Positions 1 through 5,273 are shown, counted from the stretch's first letter. The stretch: 5,682 bases of DNA from Candidatus Latescibacterota bacterium (GCA_022821935.1 JAJECR010000205.1:1-5682), one strand, 5' to 3'. The notes: a model not told the origin generated them from the letters alone. A program made the numbers and translations.

Positions 1-474
1 CTGATCGCATCCGTCATCGGGATGTTCTTCGCGCCGCAGCTCGGCAAGCTGATCGACCGGTTCGGAGAACGCCTGGTGCTGATGATCGATGCGGTGCTGC
101 TCATCGGGGTGTGTCTCGGCTATGGCTTCGCCGCGGAAATGGGGTTGGGAGAATGGGCGGTGGATCTGATCTATGCCAGCTTCGTGCTTGACCTGGTGCT
201 GTTCAACGTCAGTATCGCACGGACCACTTACGCCAGCAAAATCGTCGTCAGGAAGGATGATCTCACCGCGACGCTCTCCCTGGGCGTCACCATCGACCAC
301 GCTGTGTCCATGTCCATTCCCACCCTGGGCGGGTTGGTATGGGTCATCTATGGCTACCAGCACGTCTTCGTCGGCGCGGCGGTCGTCGCTGTCCTGACCC
401 TGGTGGCCACTGGTTTCATTACCGTGCCCCGCCCGGGATCGGGCCGGGTGAGCCAGGCAGAGGCCGCCGGCTAA
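1..474 (+). CDS. MFS transporter, C-terminal part (5' end outside window)
   Basis: The reading frame is open from the first base and ends at TAA 472-474, giving about 157 residues. The Met at 22 lies inside the gene and is not a start. Near the beginning is G-K-L-I-D-R-F-G-E-R, which matches the conserved cytoplasmic loop motif (GxLaDrfGrr) of major facilitator superfamily porters, here probably the loop 8-9 copy. Four or more hydrophobic segments follow: about LVLMIDAVLLIGVCLGYGF, a segment around VDLIYASFVLDLVLF, one around SMSIPTLGGLVWVIYGY, and a last one around VFVGAAVVAVLTLVATGF. A short polar tail ends in EAAG. It would be an inner-membrane secondary transporter. The substrate cannot be told from this half. 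An SDR gene converges on it with overlapping stops, so a shared role in sugar or sugar-acid uptake is possible but unproven. Confidence 0.8.
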   Translation: MIASVIGMFFAPQLGKLIDRFGERLVLMIDAVLLIGVCLGYGFAAEMGLGEWAVDLIYASFVLDLVLFNVSIARTTYASKIVVRKDDLTATLSLGVTIDHAVSMSIPTLGGLVWVIYGYQHVFVGAAVVAVLTLVATGFITVPRPGSGRVSQAEAAG

Positions 475-1235
475 CCGCCCGCCATCCAACCGCCATCCAC
501 CACGATCAGTTGTCCCGTGAGAAAGTCAGAAGCCGGAGCGGCCAGAAACACCGCGGTGCCTGCGATATCCTCCGGTTCGCCCCAGCGGCCGGCCGGCACG
601 CGGTTCAGGATATAGGCTCCGCGTTCGCTTTCTTCGACGGGTCGGGTCAACGGCGTACGGATGTAGCCCGGACAGATGGAATTCACGTTGATGTTGTACC
701 GCGCCCAGTCGATCGCCAGCTGGTAAGTCAGCGAACCGATGCCGCCCTTGGCGGCCGTGTAGGCCGGTATCAGGGGGATGCCGGTGATCGTGGCCAGGGA
801 GGCGATGTGGATGATCTTGCCGTATTTCCGTTCGATCATGTGCCGGGCCACGAGCTGGGTGAGAAAGAAGGTGCCTTTCAGGTTGGTATTCACGACGCGG
901 TCCCAGTCGTCCTCGCGGTAGTCCTCCGGCGGCGTTCGCACGTTTACCCCCGCGTTATTGACCAGGATATCGATCTGCTTCCACGCGTCCAGTACCGCCG
1001 ACACCAGGGATTTCCGCCCTTCACGATCCGATACATCCGCTTCCACGACCTGCGCTTCGCCTCCGAAGCCCCGGATGGTTTCCTCCGTCTCTTCGAGCCT
1101 GGACCGGGTCCGGCCCGCCAGGACGACCCGGGCGCCCGATTCGGCCATGGCCGTCGCGATCCCCTTGCCGATGCCCGTTCCCGCGCCGGTTACGATCGCC
1201 ACCTTACCCTCAAGTGAAAACCGCTCGAGATTCAT
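471..1235 (-). CDS. SDR-family NAD(P)-dependent oxidoreductase, gluconate/ketogluconate dehydrogenase-like
   Basis: This is a 254-residue classical short-chain dehydrogenase, the usual family length. The N-terminal Rossmann motif TGAGTGIG is at residues 16-23, NNAG at 93-96, and the catalytic tetrad is complete: Asn118, Ser146, Tyr159 and Lys163 (YTAAK). The PGYIRT segment at 189-194 and the C-terminal LTGQLIVVDGGW at 239-250 are also typical. Gly41-Arg42 at the end of the second strand suggests a preference for NADP(H) over NAD(H). The overall pattern, including VNTNLKGTFFLTQ, resembles gluconate 5-dehydrogenase and 2-deoxy-D-gluconate 3-dehydrogenase-type SDRs, so it may interconvert a sugar acid and its keto form. 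Substrate specificity within SDRs is not reliably read from sequence. The Met at 1235 was chosen because AGGAG lies 5 nt upstream and the family N-terminus (LEGKVAIVTG) follows directly. An upstream in-frame Met at 1313 would add 26 unconserved residues. Its TAG stop overlaps the TAA of the converging MFS gene. Confidence 0.92.
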   Translation of the reverse strand: MNLERFSLEGKVAIVTGAGTGIGKGIATAMAESGARVVLAGRTRSRLEETEETIRGFGGEAQVVEADVSDREGRKSLVSAVLDAWKQIDILVNNAGVNVRTPPEDYREDDWDRVVNTNLKGTFFLTQLVARHMIERKYGKIIHIASLATITGIPLIPAYTAAKGGIGSLTYQLAIDWARYNINVNSICPGYIRTPLTRPVEESERGAYILNRVPAGRWGEPEDIAGTAVFLAAPASDFLTGQLIVVDGGWMAGG

Positions 1236-1240
1236 TTGCG

Positions 1241-1245
1241 CTCCT
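1241..1245 (-). promoter_or_regulatory. Ribosome binding site of the SDR gene (fixes its start)
   Basis: On the minus strand the sequence reads AGGAG, then 5 nt, then ATG at 1235. This is a near-ideal Shine-Dalgarno sequence and spacing. It supports the 254-residue SDR over the longer reading frame that opens at 1313. Confidence 0.75.
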
Positions 1246-1310
1246 GTCCGTTTGCCGTAATCAGTTGACAATGCCTGTCCGGAACCGGTATCTGTTCCCT
1301 GTCTGCCGTT

Positions 1311-1352
1311 CATGCGGCGCAGATCATGCGACGCCGATCATGCGGCGACAGG
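1311..1352. repeat. Degenerate 14-bp tandem repeat, three units
   Basis: Units start at 1311 (CATGCGGCGCAGAT), 1325 (CATGCGACGCCGAT) and 1339 (CATGCGGCGACAGG). Units 1 and 2 differ at two positions. Unit 3 matches unit 1 over the first nine bases and then diverges. A related stretch (ATGCGACG...TGCGGCGCGAT) recurs at about 1426-1448. It could be a set of protein-binding half sites or simply replication slippage. Confidence 0.6.
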
Positions 1353-1383
1353 CGAGTCAATATACCATACGGCACGCTTCGGG

Positions 1384-1470
1384 GCAATGGCACAAGCTCG
1401 GCCACTACGCAATTTCACTGGGCAATGCGACGTACAGTGCGGCGCGATTCCATGCAATTGCACAAGCACG
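1384..1470. repeat. Imperfect 17-bp direct repeat upstream of the DUF4416 gene
   Basis: GCAATGGCACAAGCTCG-like sequence at 1384-1400 (first base G rather than shared context) is repeated at 1454-1470 as GCAATTGCACAAGCACG, about 15 of 17 bases identical, 70 bp apart. The second copy lies just ahead of the DUF4416 ribosome binding site. No known element is recognised. Confidence 0.45.
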
Positions 1471-1490
1471 TCACGGGAGACGTTTTCAGC

Positions 1491-2021
1491 ATGGGCAGAC
1501 CCGGGTCCTCCGAACCCGTCAAACTGGTCAGCGCGGTCATGGGGCAGAGCGAAACGATGCTGAACCGGGGACGCGAACTCATGTCCGAACGGTACGGCGA
1601 GGCGGAACTGGCGAGTCCGGTATTCGACTTTTCCTTCACAGCCTACTATGAACCGGAAATGGGGGCCGGACTGGTCAAGCAGTTCCTCGGATTCAGACCG
1701 CTCGTGGACCCGGCGGATCTTGCCGATATAAAGCGGACGAGCAATGAACTCGAAGCGGGGGTGGCCCGGTCCGACGGCCTGCCGGGACGGGGCGTGAACA
1801 TCGATCCGGGTTACGTCAACGGCGGCCAACTCGTCCTGGCGACCACCAAGAATTACAGCCACCGCATCTATATCGGGAACGGGATCTATGCCGACCTGGC
1901 CCTGTTGTATACACGGGGTGCTTTTGCCCCATTACCCTGGACCTACCCGGACTACCGGACGGATGAGGCGCTCGCCTTCTTCACCCGGGTGCGCGGCGTG
2001 TTTCTTGATCAACGGGACTGA
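1491..2021 (+). CDS. DUF4416 family protein
   Basis: This 176-residue soluble protein matches the DUF4416 family from end to end. It has an N-terminal PVKLVSAVMG strand at 9-18 and the FTAYYEPEMG motif at 49-58. LVDPADLADIKRTSNELE is at 71-88, VNIDPGY at 102-108, LATTKNYSHRIYIGNGIYAD at 116-135 and WTYPDY at 150-155. The many invariant polar and aromatic residues (Asp, His, Arg, Tyr, Lys) suggest an enzyme or ligand-binding protein, but the family has no established function that I know of. There is no signal peptide or membrane segment. The ATG at 1491 was chosen because the conserved region begins immediately after it and GGGAG lies at 1475-1479, a slightly long 11-nt spacing. An in-frame ATG at 1452, or one at 1326, would add unconserved residues encoded by the repeat-rich gap. 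The gene appears monocistronic, since a promoter of its own precedes the next gene. Confidence 0.85.
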   Translation: MGRPGSSEPVKLVSAVMGQSETMLNRGRELMSERYGEAELASPVFDFSFTAYYEPEMGAGLVKQFLGFRPLVDPADLADIKRTSNELEAGVARSDGLPGRGVNIDPGYVNGGQLVLATTKNYSHRIYIGNGIYADLALLYTRGAFAPLPWTYPDYRTDEALAFFTRVRGVFLDQRD

Positions 2022-2110
2022 TCATAAACGGCATCGGGACAATAGCGTCAGGACAACGGCTTCCAATAACGGCTTCGAGATGAAAATCACAACCCTTCGC
2101 TCATTTTGTC

Positions 2111-2140
2111 TTGACCTGTTTTGAGAGACCGGTTTATTAT
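2111..2140 (+). promoter_or_regulatory. Sigma70-like promoter for the BFN/membrane-protein operon
   Basis: The -35 box is TTGACC at 2111-2116 (5 of 6 to consensus) and the -10 box is TATTAT at 2135-2140 (5 of 6), separated by 18 bp in a locally AT-rich stretch. Transcription would start around 2146-2148, leaving a 5' leader of about 140 nt. This is the only pair of this quality that I find on either strand in the gene gaps. Confidence 0.55.
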
Positions 2141-2141
2141 A

Positions 2142-2153
2142 TCGGTATACCGA
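2142..2153. promoter_or_regulatory. 12-bp perfect palindrome at the predicted transcription start (possible operator)
   Basis: TCGGTATACCGA is its own reverse complement. It begins 2 bp after the -10 box and spans the expected +1. A dimeric repressor bound here would block promoter opening or clearance. No regulator family is recognised from the motif. Confidence 0.4.
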
Positions 2154-2163
2154 ACATCCACAA

Positions 2164-2223
2164 CGATGACGATCGTTTCTCCAGGCGGACCGGCTCCTTT
2201 CGGCCGGCGTAATACCGTCATCG
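2164..2223 (+). promoter_or_regulatory. Potential stem-loop in the leader of the BFN gene
   Basis: CGATGACG at 2164-2171 pairs perfectly with CGTCATCG at 2216-2223. Inside it, CCGGC at 2190-2194 can pair with GCCGG at 2203-2207 across an 8-nt loop. The result is a two-tier hairpin within the predicted transcript. There is no following T-run, so it is not a standard terminator, and it matches no riboswitch I recognise. Confidence 0.3.
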
Positions 2224-2287
2224 CTCATGTGGCCACCCGCGATAAAGAATCCAGGCTGATCCCGGTCAGGTAGAAAGACTGTATACA

Positions 2288-2956
2288 ATGATTCGTCTCA
2301 AAGTATATGATGTCGGGCCTCCCTATCCCCTCCACGCCACCCCGGTACTCTGGCTGGCCGACGAAGAGGAAGAGCAGGTCCTGATCCTCCTGATCGGCAT
2401 CGCGGAAGCCTTCGCAATCAAAAGCCAGATCGATTCCGGCGAAGAAGCGCCTCCGCGCCCAATGACCCACGATCTGCTCAAGTCCGTCTTCGAACACTTC
2501 GACGCCGAGATACAGTTCGTGCTCATCTCCGAACTGCGAGAGCAGCAGTTCTACATCGCGGAAATACACGTGAAGGCCAATGGACAGACCATGACCATCG
2601 ATTCGAGGCCCACGGACGCCATCGCCCTGGCTCTTCGCGCCGACGCGCCGATCTACGTGGAAGAAGAGGTCATGCGCGTGGCCGGCAAGCGAATGCCCAA
2701 GAACAAGGACGAGAACGGAGACGACGATATCGCGGCGTCCATCGAGGAGCTGGAAGCGGAAGCGGCCGAAGAGGGCAAGGTTCCCGCGGCGCAGGTGGCC
2801 GCCGAAGAATTGATGGAAGCGGTGGAGTTCAAGAGTCAGCCACGCACCCCGCTCGAGACGGCGCGGCAGAAGCTTCAGGCAGCCATAGATGAGGAACGGT
2901 ACGAAGACGCCGCCCGCCTGCGCGACGAGATCAACCGTCTGGAACAAAGCGCTTAA
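2288..2956 (+). CDS. Bifunctional nuclease (BFN/DUF151) domain protein with C-terminal UVR motif
   Basis: This is a 222-residue cytoplasmic protein. Residues 1-130 form a BFN domain: VLWLADEEEEQVLILLIGIAEAFAI near 20-44, RPMTHDLL at 57-64 and DSRPTDAIALALR at 105-117, followed by APIYVEEEV. An acidic, low-complexity linker (about 138-182) leads to a UVR motif at about 190-220 (KLQAAIDEERYEDAARLRDEINRLEQ region). This helical hairpin mediates the UvrB-UvrC contact and is found in other stress proteins. BFN-UVR fusions are known in several phyla. Plant BFN proteins have reported DNase/RNase activity, but the bacterial role is not settled. The ATG at 2288 is chosen because the family N-terminus begins there, although the ribosome binding site (AGAAAG, 2272-2277) is weak. 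It is preceded by a promoter and leader and followed after 9 nt by a membrane-protein gene, so the two are probably co-transcribed. Confidence 0.88.
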   Translation: MIRLKVYDVGPPYPLHATPVLWLADEEEEQVLILLIGIAEAFAIKSQIDSGEEAPPRPMTHDLLKSVFEHFDAEIQFVLISELREQQFYIAEIHVKANGQTMTIDSRPTDAIALALRADAPIYVEEEVMRVAGKRMPKNKDENGDDDIAASIEELEAEAAEEGKVPAAQVAAEELMEAVEFKSQPRTPLETARQKLQAAIDEERYEDAARLRDEINRLEQSA

Positions 2957-2965
2957 AGGGGCAGC

Positions 2966-3784
2966 GTGCGAGAAGCCATCACGATGTGGAAGTATACCAG
3001 GATGGTCGTCCTGGTAGCCCTGACGGCAGCCATGTATGCCGCCGTCCTCATTCCCTTTAAACTCCTTCCCATAATTCCCGGTATCACCGAGCTTCGGCCG
3101 GCCAACGTATTCCCGGTCATCTGTTCGCTCATGTTCGGTCCCGCCGGCGCGTGGGGCGCGGCCTTCGGCAACCTCATCGGAGACCTGATGGGCGGAACCT
3201 ACGGGCTGGGCAGCTACTTCGGCATGCTGGGCAATTTCCTGCTGGGCTATATTCCCTACCGGATCTGGCGCATTCTGACTACGAAAGAACCGGGCGCGTG
3301 GTCCCCCGCCATGCTCGCGCGGTACCTCTATGTAACGCTGCTGGCAAGCATCGCCTGCGGCGTGACGGTCGGCTGGGGCCTGGACACCCTCGGGCTCGTC
3401 CCCTTCCACGTGCTGGCGCCTTTGATTTCCGTCAACAATTTCGTCACCGCGGCGATTCTGGGTCCCCTGCTGCTGCCCGTGCTCTATCACCGGGTCAAGC
3501 AGTGGGGCCTGCGCTACCAGGACGTCATGGACCCGGCCGATCTATCTAGGGGCCGGCTGCCCCATGTCGCCCACGTGCTCCTGGTGGCGGCCCTCTTCGG
3601 CAGTCTGTACGCCGGGGTTTCCATCTCGCTGGGCATGAACGAGGAAGCCGCGCGTACGATTCCCCTGTTGTTCGGACTCGAAATCACCGCGCCCGAAAGC
3701 CTGCTCATGCCGGTTGGCGCCAGCGTCGGAATGGGACTTTTACCCGTGATGGTCCTGCTTGTTATCGCCTGTCTGTTGATTTGA
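2966..3784 (+). CDS. Multi-pass membrane protein resembling an ECF-transporter S component
   Basis: This is a 272-residue hydrophobic protein with about seven predicted membrane segments (roughly residues 13-34, 48-70, 82-104, 118-140, 148-175, 201-223 and 247-270). The first 180 residues resemble substrate-binding S components of energy-coupling-factor vitamin/metal transporters. Helix 1 has small-residue AxxxA spacing (ALTAAMYAAV), and the TELRPANVFPVICSLMFGPAGAWGAAFGNLIGDL-type second segment (about 41-74) is S-component-like. The substrate cannot be assigned; QueT-like queuosine-precursor, thiamin or other vitamin S components are all possible. The last 70 residues, with two further helices, make it longer than usual S components (about 160-220). 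No EcfA or EcfT gene lies in the window, so it would have to use a shared module encoded elsewhere. The GTG at 2966 follows AAAGGGG by 4 nt and sits 9 nt after the upstream stop. The ATG at 2984 is an alternative start that removes only six residues. Confidence 0.7.
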   Translation: MREAITMWKYTRMVVLVALTAAMYAAVLIPFKLLPIIPGITELRPANVFPVICSLMFGPAGAWGAAFGNLIGDLMGGTYGLGSYFGMLGNFLLGYIPYRIWRILTTKEPGAWSPAMLARYLYVTLLASIACGVTVGWGLDTLGLVPFHVLAPLISVNNFVTAAILGPLLLPVLYHRVKQWGLRYQDVMDPADLSRGRLPHVAHVLLVAALFGSLYAGVSISLGMNEEAARTIPLLFGLEITAPESLLMPVGASVGMGLLPVMVLLVIACLLI

Positions 3785-3794
3785 CGATAACATG

Positions 3795-3841
3795 ACGCAT
3801 CGGGGCAATACACGGCGCTACGGCATCTGAATACGGCGCCG
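3795..3841. repeat. Post-stop element, second copy (first copy at 2031-2073)
   Basis: GCATCGGGGCAATA at 3797-3810 matches GCATCGGGACAATA at 2031-2044 in 13 of 14 bases. Each begins 9-12 nt after a stop codon and is followed by two ACGGC boxes 13 nt apart (3820 and 3833 here; 2056 and 2069 there). A weaker match (GCTTCGGGGCAATG) is at 1376-1389. In this copy CGGCGC at 3813-3818 can also pair with GCGCCG at 3836-3841 to form a hairpin. No T-run follows. Confidence 0.5.
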
Positions 3842-3850
3842 CGAATCGGT

Positions 3851-3913
3851 TGAACCGGCCGCGACCGGGCAGACATTCAGCCACGTGCCGGGTTGATCTG
3901 AACCGGCCGCGAC
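3851..3913. repeat. 15-bp direct repeat ending at the ribosome binding site of the enolase-superfamily gene
   Basis: TGAACCGGCCGCGAC occurs at 3851-3865 and again, perfectly, at 3899-3913, 48 bp apart. The second copy runs directly into TGGAGGA, the ribosome binding site of the gene starting at 3930. The first copy is followed by the related CGGGCAGA. It looks like a local duplication of the pre-start leader, or a pair of binding sites. Confidence 0.6.
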
Positions 3914-3929
3914 TGGAGGAAATGACCTC

Positions 3930-5216
3930 ATGAAGATTGTCGATGTGGAACGGATCGTGGTGGACGTGCCCTTCACCGAACGGCAGGCCCGCATTACTGA
4001 GCGGGAGGTATACAACTGGTCGATCCTGGAACTGTGCCGGGTGATCACGGATACCGGGCTGATCGGCTGGGGGGAGACGGTCATTCACTACACCTGGGCA
4101 CGCGTTACCGACGACGCGGTGAACCGGGTCATCGGGAAGAGCCCGGCCGACGTAATGAACGACGATACGCTTGGCGCCGGACTGCAGATGGCCCTCTTCG
4201 ACGTGGTCGGCAAGGCGCTGGGGGTGCCCTGCTACAAACTGCTCGGGAACAAGGTGCGGGACTGGTCGCCCATCTCCTGGTGGTCCATCGACGCCTCTCC
4301 GGGGGACTGGTTGGCCGAGGCCCGCGACGCGGTGGCCCTGGGGTATACCAGCTTCAAGATCAAACAGCGGCCCTGGTGGGACATCTTCGCCCAGGTAGAC
4401 GCCATCGCCACCGGCATACCCAGCTCCTTCAAGCTGGACCTCGACGCCAATGCCACGATGCAGAACGCCGCCGCGGCCATGCCCGTCATGCAGAAACTGG
4501 CACAGCACGAAAACGTGGCCATGTTCGAATCCCCCATCCCCCAGACCGACATCCTGGGCAACCGTCAGTTGAGGCAGGTCATCCCCCGGCCTATCGCGAT
4601 GCACTTCGGCTCGCCGCCCTACATGACGGCCGTCCGCGAGGAAGTCTGCGACGGGTTCGTCATCTGCGCCGGGAAGTCCGAGGTGATGCGCCAGGGCCAG
4701 TTGAGCGCCGAGGTCAACATGCCCTTCTGGCTTCAGCTCGTGGGCAACGGGCTGACCACGACCTGGGCCGCCCACCTCGGGGCGGTGCTGAGTCACGCCA
4801 CCTGGCCGGCGATCACGTGCATCAACCTCTACAGCCATCACCTCCTGACGAAACCCGTGGAGGTCGTGGGCGGCTTTCACCGGGTTCCCGAGGAGCCGGG
4901 CCTGGGCGTGACGGTGGACGAGGAAGCGGTGGAAAGTTGGAAAGTTCCCGACGAAACCGTGCAGGGGCTGAAAGAAAAGGGCGAACTCTACGACAAGCCT
5001 GAACCACGTATCATCTGCACCGCGGTCTATCCGGACGACACCCGGATACACATCGCACCGATGAACAGGGCCTACGGGTATTTCATCCAGGGCAACGGAC
5101 CGGCCCACGCCGACGGGGTCTACCTCGAGATCGTGCGCGACGACGGTTCGAAGGACTGGGCGGATCTCTACGAACAGGCACTCGAGCACCCGGTGCGCAG
5201 CCGGGGGCAGGTGTGA
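3930..5216 (+). CDS. Enolase-superfamily protein (mandelate racemase/muconate lactonizing enzyme-like)
   Basis: This is a 428-residue soluble enzyme. The N-terminal capping domain (about 1-115: MKIVDVERIVVDVPF, then DTGLIGWGET at 41-50) precedes a TIM-barrel domain. Visible active-site elements are FKIK with the Lys-x-Lys pair Lys143/Lys145 on the second barrel strand, Asp172 and Asn174 (LDANATM) on the third, and Glu200 (FESPIP) on the fourth. The position where a third acidic metal ligand is expected on strand five reads IAMHFG, placing His225 there. A WLQLVGNGLTTTWAAHLGAVL segment (268-287) follows. The family abstracts a proton alpha to a carboxylate, usually of a sugar acid, with Mg2+. 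The substrate here is unknown. The C-terminus (about 355-428) extends beyond the usual length. The start is secured by GGAGGA 9 nt upstream. The following mannonate dehydratase gene supports sugar-acid catabolism. The last seven codons are duplicated in frame after the stop. Confidence 0.85.
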   Translation: MKIVDVERIVVDVPFTERQARITEREVYNWSILELCRVITDTGLIGWGETVIHYTWARVTDDAVNRVIGKSPADVMNDDTLGAGLQMALFDVVGKALGVPCYKLLGNKVRDWSPISWWSIDASPGDWLAEARDAVALGYTSFKIKQRPWWDIFAQVDAIATGIPSSFKLDLDANATMQNAAAAMPVMQKLAQHENVAMFESPIPQTDILGNRQLRQVIPRPIAMHFGSPPYMTAVREEVCDGFVICAGKSEVMRQGQLSAEVNMPFWLQLVGNGLTTTWAAHLGAVLSHATWPAITCINLYSHHLLTKPVEVVGGFHRVPEEPGLGVTVDEEAVESWKVPDETVQGLKEKGELYDKPEPRIICTAVYPDDTRIHIAPMNRAYGYFIQGNGPAHADGVYLEIVRDDGSKDWADLYEQALEHPVRSRGQV

Positions 5217-5273
5217 CACTGTGACGCAGCCCAGATGGGACCGGATTCCCCGCGCAGCCGGGGGCAGGTGTGA
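5195..5273. repeat. 22-bp perfect direct repeat duplicating the end of the enolase-superfamily gene
   Basis: Positions 5195-5216 (encoding the terminal RSRGQV and its TGA) recur identically at 5252-5273. The offset is 57 bp, exactly 19 codons, so the second copy is in the same reading frame and ends in the same stop. The bases between encode 11 residues and then Pro-Arg-Ser-Arg-Gly-Gln-Val without another stop. It is best explained as a local duplication of the gene's 3' end. Confidence 0.85.

Larger units (their letters stand above)
1236..1490. other. Repeat-rich gap between the divergent SDR and DUF4416 genes
   Basis: These 255 bases separate two genes transcribed away from each other, so promoters for both should lie here. 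I see no convincing sigma70 pair on either strand. TTGACA at 1265-1270 is followed only by a poor -10 (TATCTG). The stretch is dominated by short degenerate repeats, listed separately. Reading frames cross it, but they show no conserved protein sequence and look incidental. Confidence 0.55.
2022..2287. other. Intergenic region with promoter and leader of the BFN gene
   Basis: These 266 bases hold no credible gene. The first part (2022-2076) carries a sequence also found after the stop codon at 3784, including two AACGGCTTC copies at 2055-2063 and 2068-2076. The middle is AT-richer and holds the best promoter candidate in the window. The last 130 bases form a potentially structured leader ahead of the start at 2288. 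No rho-independent terminator (stem plus T-run) is visible for the upstream gene. Confidence 0.6.

Noticed and set aside
339..1217. Plus-strand open frame of 292 codons opposite the SDR gene
   Set aside because: It overlaps the MFS end and is antisense to an intact SDR with a full catalytic tetrad. Its translation shows no family resemblance.
1265..1294. Possible promoter with TTGACA at 1265-1270
   Set aside because: The -35 is perfect, but the best -10 at 18-bp spacing (TATCTG) matches consensus at only three positions, and it lies over 190 bp from the gene it would serve.
1236..1313. N-terminal extension of the SDR (start at 1313)
   Set aside because: The extra 26 residues are not family-like, whereas ATG 1235 has AGGAG at 5-nt spacing and the normal SDR N-terminus.
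1326..1490. N-terminal extension of the DUF4416 protein (start at 1326 or 1452)
   Set aside because: The added residues are encoded by the repeat-rich gap. Conserved sequence begins just after 1491, where a usable ribosome binding site precedes the ATG.
2190..2207. CCGGC/GCCGG hairpin as a rho-independent terminator for the DUF4416 gene
   Set aside because: The stem is only 5 bp, no T-run follows, and it lies downstream of the promoter for the next gene.
2225..3490. Minus-strand open frame of 421 codons opposite the BFN and membrane-protein genes
   Set aside because: It spans two genes and the gap on the other strand, has no conserved motif, and both sense proteins are convincingly real.
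3922..3933. Mini reading frame ATGACCTCATGA overlapping the start of the enolase-superfamily gene
   Set aside because: It encodes only three residues and lies within the ribosome-binding-site spacer. GGAGGA is better placed for ATG 3930, so this is likely chance.
4034..5002. Plus-strand open frame of 322 codons in another frame within the enolase-superfamily gene
   Set aside because: Its translation is Arg/Gly/His-rich and low in complexity, and it lies wholly inside a conserved gene.
3762..5219. Long minus-strand open frame (485 codons), longer than the enolase-superfamily gene it covers
   Set aside because: It is antisense to a clearly conserved enzyme. The translation is rich in His, Gly, Arg, Asp and Val with no recognisable domain, as expected for the mirror of a GC-rich gene with strong third-position bias.
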